A DNA stretch of 54,134 nucleotides from an actinobacterium SCGC AAA278-O22 (GCA_000372185.1 AQUA01000009.1:1-54134), one strand, 5' to 3'; counted from the stretch's first letter, positions 36,501 through 45,301 are shown. Numbers and translations: made by a program. Notes: generated from the letters alone by a model not told the origin.

Positions 36501-36809
36501 TCGCTACGCTCTAATTCATCGGTGCTCGTTGCGGGTGTCAAAGTTGCGCTACAAACTCCGCCAGTACGTTCGGGTCGACGCGTTATCTTTCTTACCCTCG
36601 ATGATGGGTATGGATGTAGCGATTCAACATTCTTCCCCGATGCACAAGTTGATCATGCATCAACCTTGTATTCGACATCGCTTCTCTTGGTGCGCGGACA
36701 GACTCGTCGTACAGGTGCCCGTGGCATATCTATCCGTGCAACAGCAGTGTGGGATTTACGCTTGGCTTACGAAAAATGGCGCAAGCAAGCAGATAGTGTG
36801 GCGATATGA
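33573..36809 (+). CDS. dnaE2: Error-prone DNA polymerase III alpha subunit DnaE2
   Basis: C-family polymerase for damage-induced mutagenesis and lesion bypass. The 1078-aa protein starts with a PHP domain (IHLRTASAYSLKYGTT). The palm-domain aspartate motif PDIDVDVE is at about residue 407, followed by the LGISGVDP-type region before it and RPGPVKSDMI and GFCKAHAAAFA after it. The first in-frame ATG of the open frame lies inside the upstream gene; ATG 33573 matches the family start. Its length and cassette context favour DnaE2 over the replicative DnaE1. It overlaps dinB by 4 bp. Confidence 0.92.
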   Translation: MSFIHLRTASAYSLKYGTTQPRDLVARASELEMPALALTDRDGLAGAIRFTKACVSHGVAPIIGINLPIRIGDLSGVLPRVTVLAHSDGGWRSLVRLYTGLQMNSADRTAVLTPELLEKFSQYTSNLHLLHGPESPVSQALAAHRFDAALDIFNQTRDLFADHAIECVSHLVAGSGPRSTAHAARSLIFARDNDIDAVITNAVRMRDRSDGPLADVLDSARQLLPLHPRNVERRNAEGYLKSSDEMVALAAEIARAAGERTPRALLKTTRQWAERAVLSPHRDIGIGGIHLPEPHVVGADSPAAMRALLRTRSEAGINWRYNDGATIASVRARLDDELAIVATLGYESYFLTVADITDMARAVDIRVAARGSGAGSLICHLLGISGVDPMQHGLLMERFCSPLRRALPDIDVDVESARRLEIYEMVFKKYGPATWDQPGLTSRCATVAMVDTYRARHAIRDAGAALGMPAMEIDLLAKSMPHIRAGNIDAALNSLPELKNLNTSAPLTRATIALAAQLDGLPRHLAMHPCAMVLSDATFLDRAPVQFNASGFPMVEFDKDDVEDIGLLKLDILGVRMQSTIAHAVHEIKRVEDKDIDIDAVALDDLKTYQLIQSTRTLGIFQVESPGQRELVGKLEPRTFNDLIIDISLFRPGPVKSDMIRPFLEARHGWTPAQIIHPDLLPILSETEGVVVFHEQVISIISVMTGISLAAADEKRRALGDRAGQQEVCDWFFPAATERGYELAVITEIWDVLRAFASFGFCKAHAAAFALPTYQSAWLKTHHPAAFIAGVLTHDPGMYPKRLLLDEARQIGVGIAPLDINKSSADYRIERTLDGDVVRIAFSSVAGISDKEITSIISGQPYIDLADFYRRSGASTPVVENLIMTGAFDSIHSNQRDLLLHLNDLQKSPVTDISGSQMTLGFAAPALESSGLQPLNKAEKVRSEVERLGMDVTQHMLSFYAPFLNAIGAIKSSDLLSLRSNSSVLVAGVKVALQTPPVRSGRRVIFLTLDDGYGCSDSTFFPDAQVDHASTLYSTSLLLVRGQTRRTGARGISIRATAVWDLRLAYEKWRKQADSVAI

Positions 36810-37999
36810 GTATCGACGAAGTACAGGAACCCACAATCCTGCATGTCGATATGGATGCCTTCTACGCATCTGTCGCTGAACTCGATAATCCGCAATATAA
36901 AGGTAAAGCTCTGGTCGTCGGCGCTGGTGTGCGCGGCGTAGTTCTGTCAGCAAATTATGAAGCTCGTAAATTTGGAATTCGCGCCGCAATGCCTGTGGGG
37001 CGAGCAAAGCGCATGGCGCCACATGCAATCTTTATTGCACCCGAACACCATCGCTACTCTGAAATTTCACAGCGCGTCATGGCGATCTTCAACTCCTTCA
37101 CACCGCTTGTTGAGCCCATCTCTCTTGATGAGGCATTTCTCGATGTGACAGGGTCGCAGAAGCTCTTTGGCTCAGGTCGCGACATTGCTACAAAAATTCG
37201 TGCACAAGTTGAGAAAGAAGAAGGAATTACCTGTTCAGTTGGAATTGCACCATCTAAATTCATTGCCAAACTTGCATCACAACATTGCAAACCAAATGGC
37301 ATGCTCGAAATAAAATCTGACCGCATTCTCGAATTTCTACACCCACTTCCAGTCCGTGCAATTTGGGGTGTAGGGCCAAAAACTGCTGAATCACTTGATC
37401 GCCTAGGGCTACATACCGTTGCCGATATTGCTCACACACCGCGCTCCACCCTCATCCGCGCACTCGGTGATGCAACCGGTGAGTCACTCTATGAACTTGC
37501 TTGGGGTCGTGATTACCGAAGCGTGGTTGTAGACGAACCTGAAAAAAGCATCGGCAATGAAGAAACGTTTTCACGCGATATCGATGATCCTGAAGAGATC
37601 TTGCGCGAGCTTCTGCGCATGACTGAAAAAGCAACCGCGCGTCTGCGAGATGCAAAACTCTTTGCTAAGACCATCACCATTAAAATCAAATTTGCTGACT
37701 TCACATCGATGACGCGATCTAAGACTCTGCCACTTGCTATCGATAGCACTCACGAAACATATGAAGTAGTAAAGAAGCTCTATCTTGCTTTACGTAATGA
37801 AGGTGCGCGCATTCGCTTAGTAGGTGTATCTCTTGGCAACCTTCAGGAAGATGTTCCCGTCCAACTCGAACTTGGAGCGCGCGAACGAGGGTGGCGTGAA
37901 GCAGATAGTGCAATCGATAAGGCCACAGCGCGTTTTGGCCGCGCCAGTGTGCGCCCAGGGCGCTTGATTAAGCCGGAAAAGCCTGAAAATGAAGCGTAA
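36806..37999 (+). CDS. dinB: Y-family DNA polymerase IV
   Basis: Translesion polymerase, 397 aa. The catalytic carboxylates are intact: DMD in HVDMDAFYASV (D15, D17) and SLDEAFLD (D108, E109). Helix-hairpin-helix (GVGPKTAESLDRLG) and little-finger domains follow. ImuB, the usual partner of DnaE2, lacks these catalytic residues, so this is a DinB in the ImuB position. A C-terminal VQLELGA could be a weak beta-clamp motif. The ATGA overlap with dnaE2 implies coupled translation under the LexA box. Confidence 0.93.
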   Translation: MSIDEVQEPTILHVDMDAFYASVAELDNPQYKGKALVVGAGVRGVVLSANYEARKFGIRAAMPVGRAKRMAPHAIFIAPEHHRYSEISQRVMAIFNSFTPLVEPISLDEAFLDVTGSQKLFGSGRDIATKIRAQVEKEEGITCSVGIAPSKFIAKLASQHCKPNGMLEIKSDRILEFLHPLPVRAIWGVGPKTAESLDRLGLHTVADIAHTPRSTLIRALGDATGESLYELAWGRDYRSVVVDEPEKSIGNEETFSRDIDDPEEILRELLRMTEKATARLRDAKLFAKTITIKIKFADFTSMTRSKTLPLAIDSTHETYEVVKKLYLALRNEGARIRLVGVSLGNLQEDVPVQLELGARERGWREADSAIDKATARFGRASVRPGRLIKPEKPENEA

Positions 38000-38035
38000 G
38001 TAGCGCGCAATTCCGAACTGTTCTATTCTCTCTAT

Positions 38036-38386
38036 ATGGCTCTCTCCGATCGTGAACGTCGCCTCTTAGCCGAGATGGAAGCTGCTCTGGCTACTGATGA
38101 CCCACGCTTGGAATCTCGCCTTGCTGCAACGACGATGACTCAAGGTCGTCCGCGCATCCTGCTTGGAGTTGGCCTTACATTTCTTGGAATCGCAATCATC
38201 TTCGCAGGTCTGGTTGCTAAGCAGACACCTGTCGGGGTTGCAGGCTTCCTTGTCGCGTTGGGCGGAGTTCTCACGCTCATTCGCTCAGTGGGTTCCATGG
38301 GAAATCGCACAGCCCGCCCCAAAAGTGCTCGTAAATCATTGAGCGCACGCCTAGAAGAGCGTTGGGATCGACGTAACTTTCAATAG
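38036..38386 (+). CDS. DUF3040 domain membrane protein
   Basis: Small actinobacterial membrane protein, 116 aa. The N terminus LSDRERRLLAEMEAALATDDP is the DUF3040 signature. Two hydrophobic segments (about 44-60 and 64-82) and a basic tail follow. Function unknown, but the gene is regularly found just upstream of mraZ in actinobacteria, as here. A terminator follows. Confidence 0.9.
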   Translation: MALSDRERRLLAEMEAALATDDPRLESRLAATTMTQGRPRILLGVGLTFLGIAIIFAGLVAKQTPVGVAGFLVALGGVLTLIRSVGSMGNRTARPKSARKSLSARLEERWDRRNFQ

Positions 38387-38403
38387 CTAGCCTGTTTCTA
38401 GCC

Positions 38404-38433
38404 AGCCCTGACCTCTTCGGTCGGGGCTTTTTT
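38404..38433 (+). terminator. Rho-independent terminator after DUF3040 gene
   Basis: Stem AGCCC-T-GACC / GGTC-G-GGGCT with a 5-nt loop (38414-38418), followed by six T. It separates the DUF3040/SOS side from the dcw transcript. Confidence 0.88.
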
Positions 38434-38468
38434 CATCCATTCATCGGTGGGTAAGTGGCTGAATCAGG

Positions 38469-38545
38469 TGGGGGTGGAGGGGGAGGACTGGGGGAAATAA
38501 TGGGCGAGAGTGGTGTAAAAAGGAGGAAAGTGGTGTAAAGTGGGG
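38469..38545 (+). promoter_or_regulatory. MraZ box array upstream of mraZ
   Basis: TGG-type boxes recur at a 10-bp period: 38501 TGGGC, 38511 TGGTG, 38521 AGGAG (degenerate), 38531 TGGTG, 38541 TGGGG. A G-rich upstream set follows the same step (38469, 38479, 38489) with a 12-bp gap to the next. MraZ binds direct repeats of TGGGN spaced by 5 nt, so this is a probable autoregulatory operator for the dcw cluster. Confidence 0.8.
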
Positions 38546-38592
38546 AATTGAGCGGGATTTCACGCTCAACGACCTTGGGGAAGGCGGTGACA

Positions 38593-39027
38593 ATGATGTT
38601 TCTTGGAACTCATGAGCCACGCCTTGATGAAAAGGGTCGCCTCATCCTTCCCGCAAAATTCCGCGATGAACTCTCAGCTGGCCTAGTCATCACCAAAGGT
38701 CAAGAGCGATGCCTCTACGTATTTCCATCTTCTGAATTCGCAACGATCACTGAAACGTTGCGCCAAGCACCTGTCACTGCAAAGAGCGCTCGCGATTACC
38801 AGCGCGTGATGTTTGCAGGCGCACACGATGAAATTCCTGACCGTCAAGGTCGCGTCACCATCCCACAAGGACTACGTACATATGCAGGCCTTGAAAAAGA
38901 GTGCGTTGTTATCGGCGCAAATACTCGCGTTGAAATTTGGGATAGCGCTGCATGGAGCGAGTACCTCGCAGATCGCGAAAAGAGTTTTGCTGATGTTTCT
39001 GAAGAAGTTTTTCCGGGACTTTTCTAG
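38593..39027 (+). CDS. mraZ: Transcriptional regulator MraZ
   Basis: DNA-binding protein of the AbrB-like fold that autoregulates the division and cell-wall cluster. The 144-aa protein has two SpoVT-AbrB repeats: [21 protein letters not shown] and [16 protein letters not shown]. Two adjacent ATGs can start the protein; the longer open frame begins in the operator array and was rejected. It is followed by a 228-bp structured leader before rsmH. Confidence 0.95.
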   Translation: MMFLGTHEPRLDEKGRLILPAKFRDELSAGLVITKGQERCLYVFPSSEFATITETLRQAPVTAKSARDYQRVMFAGAHDEIPDRQGRVTIPQGLRTYAGLEKECVVIGANTRVEIWDSAAWSEYLADREKSFADVSEEVFPGLF

Positions 39028-39087
39028 AGCATCAGCAAAAAACATTTATAAAAACTAAATAGCACGACAGCACAACACAACTACATA

Positions 39088-39208
39088 GAGCGCTCATTTG
39101 TGGCCACCGCCGACCTTTCCATTCATGTTAGGCCGGCAGCGACGTCCCTTCCCCGGCGTCGCTATCGCAAAAGATCCGTCGGCCGGCGGTGACCAGAGAT
39201 GAGCGCTC
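39088..39208 (+). ncRNA. Structured leader RNA between mraZ and rsmH (mraW-motif candidate)
   Basis: A nested imperfect hairpin. The outer stem is 10 perfect bp (39088-39097 with 39199-39208), the middle stem 8 perfect bp (CACCGCCG 39105-39112 with CGGCGGTG 39184-39191), and the inner hairpin 7 perfect bp (AGCGACG 39138-39144 with CGTCGCT 39157-39163) around a pyrimidine-rich loop. Two GCCGGC copies (39132, 39182) allow an alternative pairing with the middle stem. A conserved structured RNA called the mraW motif is known at this position in actinobacteria; I cannot confirm its consensus here. Confidence 0.7.
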
Positions 39209-39255
39209 GAAGTTTTTGCAATTACAAAAGTTGAAGTAAGAGAACGGGGGAGTAG

Positions 39256-40197
39256 ATGCAACATATATCTGTAATGCGCGATCGCTGCGTCGATCTGCTC
39301 GCTCCCGCAATTCTTGCATCACAAAACCCTGTTGTTGTCGATGGAACGCTCGGACTTGGTGGACATACCGAAGCTCTCTTGCAACGTTTTGAAAACCTTA
39401 CTGTCATTGGAATCGATCGTGATGAGATCGCTCTTGAACGCGCAACGAAGCGCCTTGCACCATTTGCAGATCGCCTCAAGACTGCACATTGCGTCTTCGA
39501 TCAAATTTCAACTGTTGTCAAAGGGTTTGGATATAGCCACATTAATGGCGCACTCTTCGACCTTGGTGTCTCATCCATCCAGCTCGATGAGAGTGAACGC
39601 GGGTTCTCATATTCACACGATGCACCGCTTGATATGCGCATGGATCGCAGCCGTGGAATTACCGCTTCAGAGATTGTCAATACCTACGAGCCGGGCAAGT
39701 TAGTTCAGATTCTGCGTACCTATGGCGAAGAAAAGTTTGCAACGCGCATCGTTGAAAATATCGTCAAAGCCCGGGCCAAAGCACCACTGAATTCAACGAC
39801 AGAGTTGGCAACTCTCATCAAAGAGAGCATTCCTGCAGCCACTCGACGTACTGGTGGAAATCCTGCAAAGCGCACCTTCCAAGCTCTACGTATCGAGGCA
39901 AATGATGAACTCGGTGCGATTACCCGTGCACTTCCTGAAGCTCTCAACCTTTTGATGGTTAATGGTCGACTTGTTGTGATGTCTTTCCAGTCTCTCGAAG
40001 ACCGCATAGTGAAAGAGATTTTTGCAGAAGCTTCGACATCAAAGTCTCCACGTAACCTTCCCGTAGAACTTCCTGAATACGCTGCAAAGTTTTCACTTGT
40101 CTTCCGTTCTAGTGAGACCCCAACTCCTGAAGAACTCGAAATGAATCCACGTTCGGCATCTGTGCGCCTTCGTGCTATCGAGAGGGTGGCTGCTTAA
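39256..40197 (+). CDS. rsmH: 16S rRNA (cytosine(1402)-N4)-methyltransferase
   Basis: SAM-dependent enzyme (formerly MraW) methylating 16S rRNA C1402. The 313-aa protein has the SAM loop VDGTLGLGGHTEALL, IGIDRDEIAL, the FDLGVSSIQLDESERGFSY signature and the C-terminal MNPRSASVRLRAIER. A GGGGGAG ribosome site precedes the ATG. It shares one base with the ftsL start (TAATG). Confidence 0.97.
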   Translation: MQHISVMRDRCVDLLAPAILASQNPVVVDGTLGLGGHTEALLQRFENLTVIGIDRDEIALERATKRLAPFADRLKTAHCVFDQISTVVKGFGYSHINGALFDLGVSSIQLDESERGFSYSHDAPLDMRMDRSRGITASEIVNTYEPGKLVQILRTYGEEKFATRIVENIVKARAKAPLNSTTELATLIKESIPAATRRTGGNPAKRTFQALRIEANDELGAITRALPEALNLLMVNGRLVVMSFQSLEDRIVKEIFAEASTSKSPRNLPVELPEYAAKFSLVFRSSETPTPEELEMNPRSASVRLRAIERVAA

Positions 40198-40625
40198 TGT
40201 CTATTGCAACTGCCCGCACTGTTTCTTCAGCTCGTACAGCGCCGAAGAAGTCAACCTTCAAGGCAAAGAAGCAGGTTTCAGAACGCACTGCCGAAATCAT
40301 TTCAGGTCTCTTCCCTGAAATGTCAGCCGGTGCTCGTGCAACTCATAGATACTTTGCAACATTTCTCACTGTAGTGAGCGCACTCGGATTCCTCGCTTTG
40401 TTGGGAATCAATACTTTGCTTGCACAAGATGCATTTACTCTCTCTAATTTGAAGATTGAGGCGAAGGCAGTTGCTGATCAACGTGATGCAATCAATCGCA
40501 GCATTGATTCACATGCAGCTCCTGAAAGATTGGCAGCTGCAGCAGCAGCCCTTGGTATGCGCCCATCAGAAACACCAGTTTTTCTAGATTTATCTACTCC
40601 TGAGACAGGAGTGACTAATGGGTAA
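40197..40625 (+). CDS. ftsL: FtsL-like cell division protein
   Basis: Bitopic septal protein, 142 aa. A basic cytoplasmic tail (1-50, many Lys/Arg) leads to one membrane helix (about 52-75) and a short extracytoplasmic coiled-coil-like segment (LSNLKIEAKAVADQRDAINR). Sequence conservation in this family is low; the call rests on topology, size and position between rsmH and ftsI. It overlaps ftsI by 8 bp. Confidence 0.85.
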   Translation: MSIATARTVSSARTAPKKSTFKAKKQVSERTAEIISGLFPEMSAGARATHRYFATFLTVVSALGFLALLGINTLLAQDAFTLSNLKIEAKAVADQRDAINRSIDSHAAPERLAAAAAALGMRPSETPVFLDLSTPETGVTNG

Positions 40626-42423
40626 TTTGCTCCTTGCTAAATCTCGGATCAATATCCTTGTCATTGCCATATTTCTTCTCTTCTCACTCCTTGCACTACA
40701 ACTTTTTCGAGTACAGGTAGTGCAGGCAAGTAGCTACCAACGCAAAGCAGCCAATGAGATGCAATCTACGCGCGTCATCCCTGCTCCTCGTGGCGAAATT
40801 ACCGATATCAATGGAATCACCTTCGCGCGCAGTGTTTCAGCAATCACTATTGTTGTTGACCAGACTCAAATTACAGATCCGGTTCGAGTAGCAAACTTTG
40901 TGGCCCCAATTCTTGGCCTTTCTGTCTCAGAAGTTCAGAACAGCATTACTGGTACTCGAAAGTATTCAATCGTTCTCAAAAATGGACGTCCTGCTCTGTG
41001 GGATAAGTTGACTCAAGAAATATATGACTACAACAAGGCGCTCGATAACCAACATTTTGATCAGCGCATTATTGGCTTCTTCCCAGAACGCTCATACATT
41101 CGCGAATATCCATCAGGTTCTTTAATTTCCTCTCTTGTTGGATTTGTGCGCGCAGATGGAATCGGTGCTACCGGACTTGAATCAAGTCTTAATTCTAAAA
41201 TCACAGGAACTGCAGGAAAGTATTCATATGCACGTGGATATGGAGCTGAAATTCCTGGATCGCAACGTGAAATCATTGCAGCGAGTGCTGGAACGAATAT
41301 TCGCCTCACCATCAATCGCGATGTGCAATGGGTAGCATCAAAGGCCATCGCAGATGCAGTGCAAAGTTCAGGAGCATCCAGCGGAACAGTTATTGTGATG
41401 GATCCTAAGACTGGGGCGATTGTCGCGCATGCAACTGCCCCTACATTTGATCCCAACAATACGAAAAACGTTGCACTCTCACTGATGAGAAATCCATCTG
41501 TACAAGATGTCTACGAACCAGGCTCGACCGGCAAAGTCATGACGATGGCTGCAGCGCTTGAAGAAAAAACAATTACTCCTACTACAGTCTTTACTGTCCC
41601 TTATATGCTGAAGCGCGCAGGGTCAACCTTTCACGACCACGAGCATCACCCAACGCAACAGTTGACCACATCAGGAATTCTCGCTGTATCAAGTAATACG
41701 GGAACCATTCAAGTCGGCGAAACTTTAAGCCATGACACTCTGTATAGCTATCTCACCAAATTTGGTATTGGTTCTAAAACTGGTTCAGGGCTTCCAGGTG
41801 AATCAGCAGGGCTATTGCGTGTTGTATCTGACTGGTCTGGAACTACTGCTCCAACCGTTGCATTTGGGCAGGGCTATTCCGTAACTGCGATGCAGGCGAC
41901 CAGCGTCTTTGCCACAATTGCCAATAATGGTGTGCGTGTATCTCCAACTGTCATTGCAGGCACAAGTGATGCATCTGGTCATTTCACTCCAACTGCTAAC
42001 CGCAGCAGTGTGCGAGTTATTAGCGAAGATACTGCAGTGAAGTTGCGCCTGATGATGGAGAGCGTTGTATCTTCTCAAGGTACTGCGCCAAGTGCTGCAA
42101 TCCCTGGATATCGCGTGGCAGGCAAGACTGGAACTGCGATGCGTTATGACCAGAACACTGGAAAGTACAGTGGTTATACCGCTTCCTTTATCGGCTTTGC
42201 ACCCGCTGATGCACCACGGTATGTCATTAGCGTCACTCTGCAAGATCCCCATAACGGTCACTACGGTGGTGCGCTCGGTGGCCCCGTATTTAAAAAGGTG
42301 ATGTCCTTTGTACTTCAATCTGAACATGTTGCACCTACTGGTACCAAGGTCTTACCAGTAGCTCTTACACAATCAGAACTCAATCGACCTCACGCAACTC
42401 AAGTGAGCGTAAAGAAAGAATGA
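40618..42423 (+). CDS. ftsI: Penicillin-binding protein, division transpeptidase FtsI
   Basis: Class B PBP that cross-links septal peptidoglycan with FtsW. The 601-aa protein has an N-terminal signal-anchor (about 10-30), a dimerisation domain (APRGEITDINGITFA), and the transpeptidase with SxxK at S303-T-G-K306, SSN, and KTG at K503. No PASTA repeats. It overlaps murE by 4 bp (ATGA). Confidence 0.96.
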   Translation: MGNLLLAKSRINILVIAIFLLFSLLALQLFRVQVVQASSYQRKAANEMQSTRVIPAPRGEITDINGITFARSVSAITIVVDQTQITDPVRVANFVAPILGLSVSEVQNSITGTRKYSIVLKNGRPALWDKLTQEIYDYNKALDNQHFDQRIIGFFPERSYIREYPSGSLISSLVGFVRADGIGATGLESSLNSKITGTAGKYSYARGYGAEIPGSQREIIAASAGTNIRLTINRDVQWVASKAIADAVQSSGASSGTVIVMDPKTGAIVAHATAPTFDPNNTKNVALSLMRNPSVQDVYEPGSTGKVMTMAAALEEKTITPTTVFTVPYMLKRAGSTFHDHEHHPTQQLTTSGILAVSSNTGTIQVGETLSHDTLYSYLTKFGIGSKTGSGLPGESAGLLRVVSDWSGTTAPTVAFGQGYSVTAMQATSVFATIANNGVRVSPTVIAGTSDASGHFTPTANRSSVRVISEDTAVKLRLMMESVVSSQGTAPSAAIPGYRVAGKTGTAMRYDQNTGKYSGYTASFIGFAPADAPRYVISVTLQDPHNGHYGGALGGPVFKKVMSFVLQSEHVAPTGTKVLPVALTQSELNRPHATQVSVKKE

Positions 42424-43901
42424 TCCGCCCACTCGCCACCTTTACTGCGACGCTCGGTGAGACAGCGCAGTTAATAGGTGCATCTCTGCACGGAACAGAT
42501 TTCTCCTTTTCTGGAGTAGCAATTGCAGATTCTGAAGTAGAACCAGGCGATCTCTTTATGGCTGTGCCTGGTGCGCGAGTACACGGTGCTAGCTTTATTG
42601 AGGAAGCAATCACACGTGGTGCTGTTGCAGTCTTAACCGATGAAGCAGGCTTGTCTTATTGCAAGAATATCCCGGCACTTGTTGTCAAAGATGTACGAAC
42701 TACAGGAGCTCTCGTTGCAGCTTCACTCTACAAATATCCAACTCGTGATTTAACAAGTATCGGAATTACCGGGACAAATGGCAAGACGACTGTGTCAACC
42801 TTGCTGTATCAAATATTTGAGGCAGCTGGCCGCGACTCTGGATTGATCGGGACTGTCGAAACACGCATGGGTGCAGAAGTTCTCAAGAGCTCTCGCACAA
42901 CGCCTGAAGCGCCTGAACTGCAAGCGCTAGCAGCTGCCATGCGTGAACGCCATATGCGCCACTTAGTGATGGAAGTATCTAGTCATGCCATCGCGCTAAA
43001 GCGTGTGAAAGGTTCACATTTTGCGATTGCAGCATTTACCAACCTCACGCAGGACCATTTAGATTTTCATAAAGATATGGATTCATATTTTGCGGTGAAA
43101 TCGCAACTCTTTACTCCAGAGTATGCAGAAAAGGGTTTCATCAATATCGATACTGAATATGGTCATCGATTAGCAGATATATCTCAGATTCCCGTAACGA
43201 CCATCTCGCGCAGCAACAAGAGTGCAACGTGGCACTTCACCGAAATTCACAGCGTTGCAAGCGGGATTGAATTGAGCGTGCGTGGCGTTGGTGGAATCTT
43301 GATTGAATCTCGAACTCAGCTCGTTGGTGCGTACAATCTCGACAATCTTCTCTTGGCTCTGGCAATCGCTGTTGAATGCGGAATTGATCCCATTGAATTA
43401 GCCGCAATCACTCCTGCACTCACGGGTGCACCTGGCCGCCTTGAGCCCGTCATCTTGGGCCAGAGTTACAAGGCACTCGTTGACTACGCACATTCACCTG
43501 ATGCGGTCAGCAATGTCTTAGCAGCTGCTCGCGAATTTACTTCAGGCAAAGTCATCGCAGTCTTAGGCTGTGGTGGTGATCGTGATGCTAGTAAGCGTCC
43601 TCTCATGGGAGCTGCGCTTGTGCAAGGCAGCGATATCGCAATCTTTACAAGTGATAATCCGCGCTCTGAAAATCCAACTGAAATTCTTAGACAGATGACT
43701 TCATCTCTAGATTATTCTGCACCATCTCAGATAATTGAAGATCGCACAGCAGCAATTCGTGCGGCTGTCTCACTTGCGCATGATGGTGACACCATATTGA
43801 TTCTTGGCAAAGGCCATGAAAGTGGCCAAGAAATTGCAGGGGTAGTCACTTCATTTGATGATCGCATTGCGCTAGCTCAAGCAATCGAGGCGAGACCATG
43901 A
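42420..43901 (+). CDS. murE: UDP-MurNAc-tripeptide synthetase, meso-DAP type
   Basis: Cytoplasmic Mur ligase adding the third residue to UDP-MurNAc-dipeptide. The 493-aa protein has the ATP loop GITGTNGKTT and the DNPR motif (about residue 411, in SDNPRSENP), which marks specificity for meso-diaminopimelate over lysine. So the wall is probably of the meso-DAP type. It is coupled by 4-bp overlaps on both sides. Confidence 0.96.
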   Translation: MIRPLATFTATLGETAQLIGASLHGTDFSFSGVAIADSEVEPGDLFMAVPGARVHGASFIEEAITRGAVAVLTDEAGLSYCKNIPALVVKDVRTTGALVAASLYKYPTRDLTSIGITGTNGKTTVSTLLYQIFEAAGRDSGLIGTVETRMGAEVLKSSRTTPEAPELQALAAAMRERHMRHLVMEVSSHAIALKRVKGSHFAIAAFTNLTQDHLDFHKDMDSYFAVKSQLFTPEYAEKGFINIDTEYGHRLADISQIPVTTISRSNKSATWHFTEIHSVASGIELSVRGVGGILIESRTQLVGAYNLDNLLLALAIAVECGIDPIELAAITPALTGAPGRLEPVILGQSYKALVDYAHSPDAVSNVLAAAREFTSGKVIAVLGCGGDRDASKRPLMGAALVQGSDIAIFTSDNPRSENPTEILRQMTSSLDYSAPSQIIEDRTAAIRAAVSLAHDGDTILILGKGHESGQEIAGVVTSFDDRIALAQAIEARP

Positions 43902-45301
43902 TTCCTATGAAGGCCTCAGAGATTGCCGCAGTCATTCAAGGAAAACTGCATGGGGAAGATGTCACAGCGACGGAAGCTGCTGTCATTAATTCAGCTGAGG
44001 CAATATCTGGTTCAATTTTTCTAGCGATCAAAGGCGAAAAGGTCGACGGTCATGACTTTGTCTCTGATGCTCTTTCACGCGGAGCAGTACTGACTATCTC
44101 TTCACGCACTGTCGAAGGTCCACACATTGTGGTTGCTGATGTAGTACTTGCACTTGGCAAACTTGCTCAACATGTGCGAAGCAACTTACTCAACCTCACA
44201 GTCATAGGCATCACTGGCTCACAAGGCAAAACAACAACAAAAGAGTTGCTGACATCAGTTCTTTCCTCTGCTGCGCCCACGGTTGCTCCTCATGGAAATT
44301 ACAATAATGAAATCGGTGCGCCACTATCGCTGCTGCACTGCACTGAAAAGACTAAGTACTGCATCGTGGAAATGGGTGCGCGCCATAAAGGCGATATCGC
44401 CCATTTATGCACGATTGCTCAACCTAATATCGGAGTTGTACTTAAGGTAGGTACTGCCCATCTCGGCGAGTTTGGTTCAATTGAAGCAATCGCAGAAACA
44501 AAGTCAGAACTCATTAGTTCTTTGAGTACAGAAGCAATTGGAATTTTAGGCACCTACGATTCGTTTACACCACAGATGGCTGCGCTCCATAAAGGAAAGA
44601 ACCTCACCTTTGGAGAAGGAGTCGAGTGCGATATCCGTGCAACCGATATCGAAATCCGCGAAGGTCGCGCACACTTTGACCTCGTTACACCTGAAGGTCG
44701 AAGCGCAGTCGGACTTCGAATAGTCGGTCTACATCAGGTAGCCAACGCACTTGCTGTTGCATCCGTTGCAACCGTTTTAGGATTCTCGCTTGATCAAATT
44801 GCGAGTGGACTTTCAACTGCTGAGTCGCATGCCAAATGGCGTATGGAGATTTCAGAGCTCCCATCTTTAGTGCTCATCAATGATGCGTATAACGCTAGCC
44901 CCGAAGCGACGGCTGCAGCACTGCAGACGCTGGTGCACTTTGCTCAGGAACGCGGTGGAGAATCATGGGCATTCCTCGGAAAAATGCACGAACTCGGCGA
45001 GTCATCAGATGCCGATCACGCAGGTGTTGGCACCCTTGCCTCAGAACTTGGAATCGATCATCTGGTCTGTGTCGGTGCACCTTCCTACGGAGCGAAGATC
45101 CCATCAGATAGCGCCACCACAGTTCATCTCTGTAAAGATAAAGCGCAAGCTTTGGACATTGCAGCCCACATCAATCCCGGAGATGTAGTTCTCGTGAAAG
45201 CTTCTCGTTCCGAGGCGCTAGAAGAGTTGGCAGAATCTATTTCTGACCAATGGATGTCAAGCTGGATGGCAAGAGTGAAAGAGAGTGACGACAACTCATG
45301 A
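43898..45301 (+). CDS. murF: UDP-MurNAc-tripeptide--D-Ala-D-Ala ligase
   Basis: Adds D-Ala-D-Ala to the UDP-MurNAc-tripeptide. The 467-aa Mur ligase has [14 protein letters not shown] as ATP loop, [25 protein letters not shown] and [11 protein letters not shown], all typical of MurF. Two ATGs (codons 1 and 3) are possible starts. It overlaps murE and mraY by 4 bp each. Confidence 0.96.
   Translation: MIPMKASEIAAVIQGKLHGEDVTATEAAVINSAEAISGSIFLAIKGEKVDGHDFVSDALSRGAVLTISSRTVEGPHIVVADVVLALGKLAQHVRSNLLNLTVIGITGSQGKTTTKELLTSVLSSAAPTVAPHGNYNNEIGAPLSLLHCTEKTKYCIVEMGARHKGDIAHLCTIAQPNIGVVLKVGTAHLGEFGSIEAIAETKSELISSLSTEAIGILGTYDSFTPQMAALHKGKNLTFGEGVECDIRATDIEIREGRAHFDLVTPEGRSAVGLRIVGLHQVANALAVASVATVLGFSLDQIASGLSTAESHAKWRMEISELPSLVLINDAYNASPEATAAALQTLVHFAQERGGESWAFLGKMHELGESSDADHAGVGTLASELGIDHLVCVGAPSYGAKIPSDSATTVHLCKDKAQALDIAAHINPGDVVLVKASRSEALEELAESISDQWMSSWMARVKESDDNS

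Noticed and set aside
36806-37999. Y-family gene called as imuB
   Set aside because: The catalytic carboxylates DMD and SLDE are intact, whereas ImuB proteins lack them; DinB fits better.
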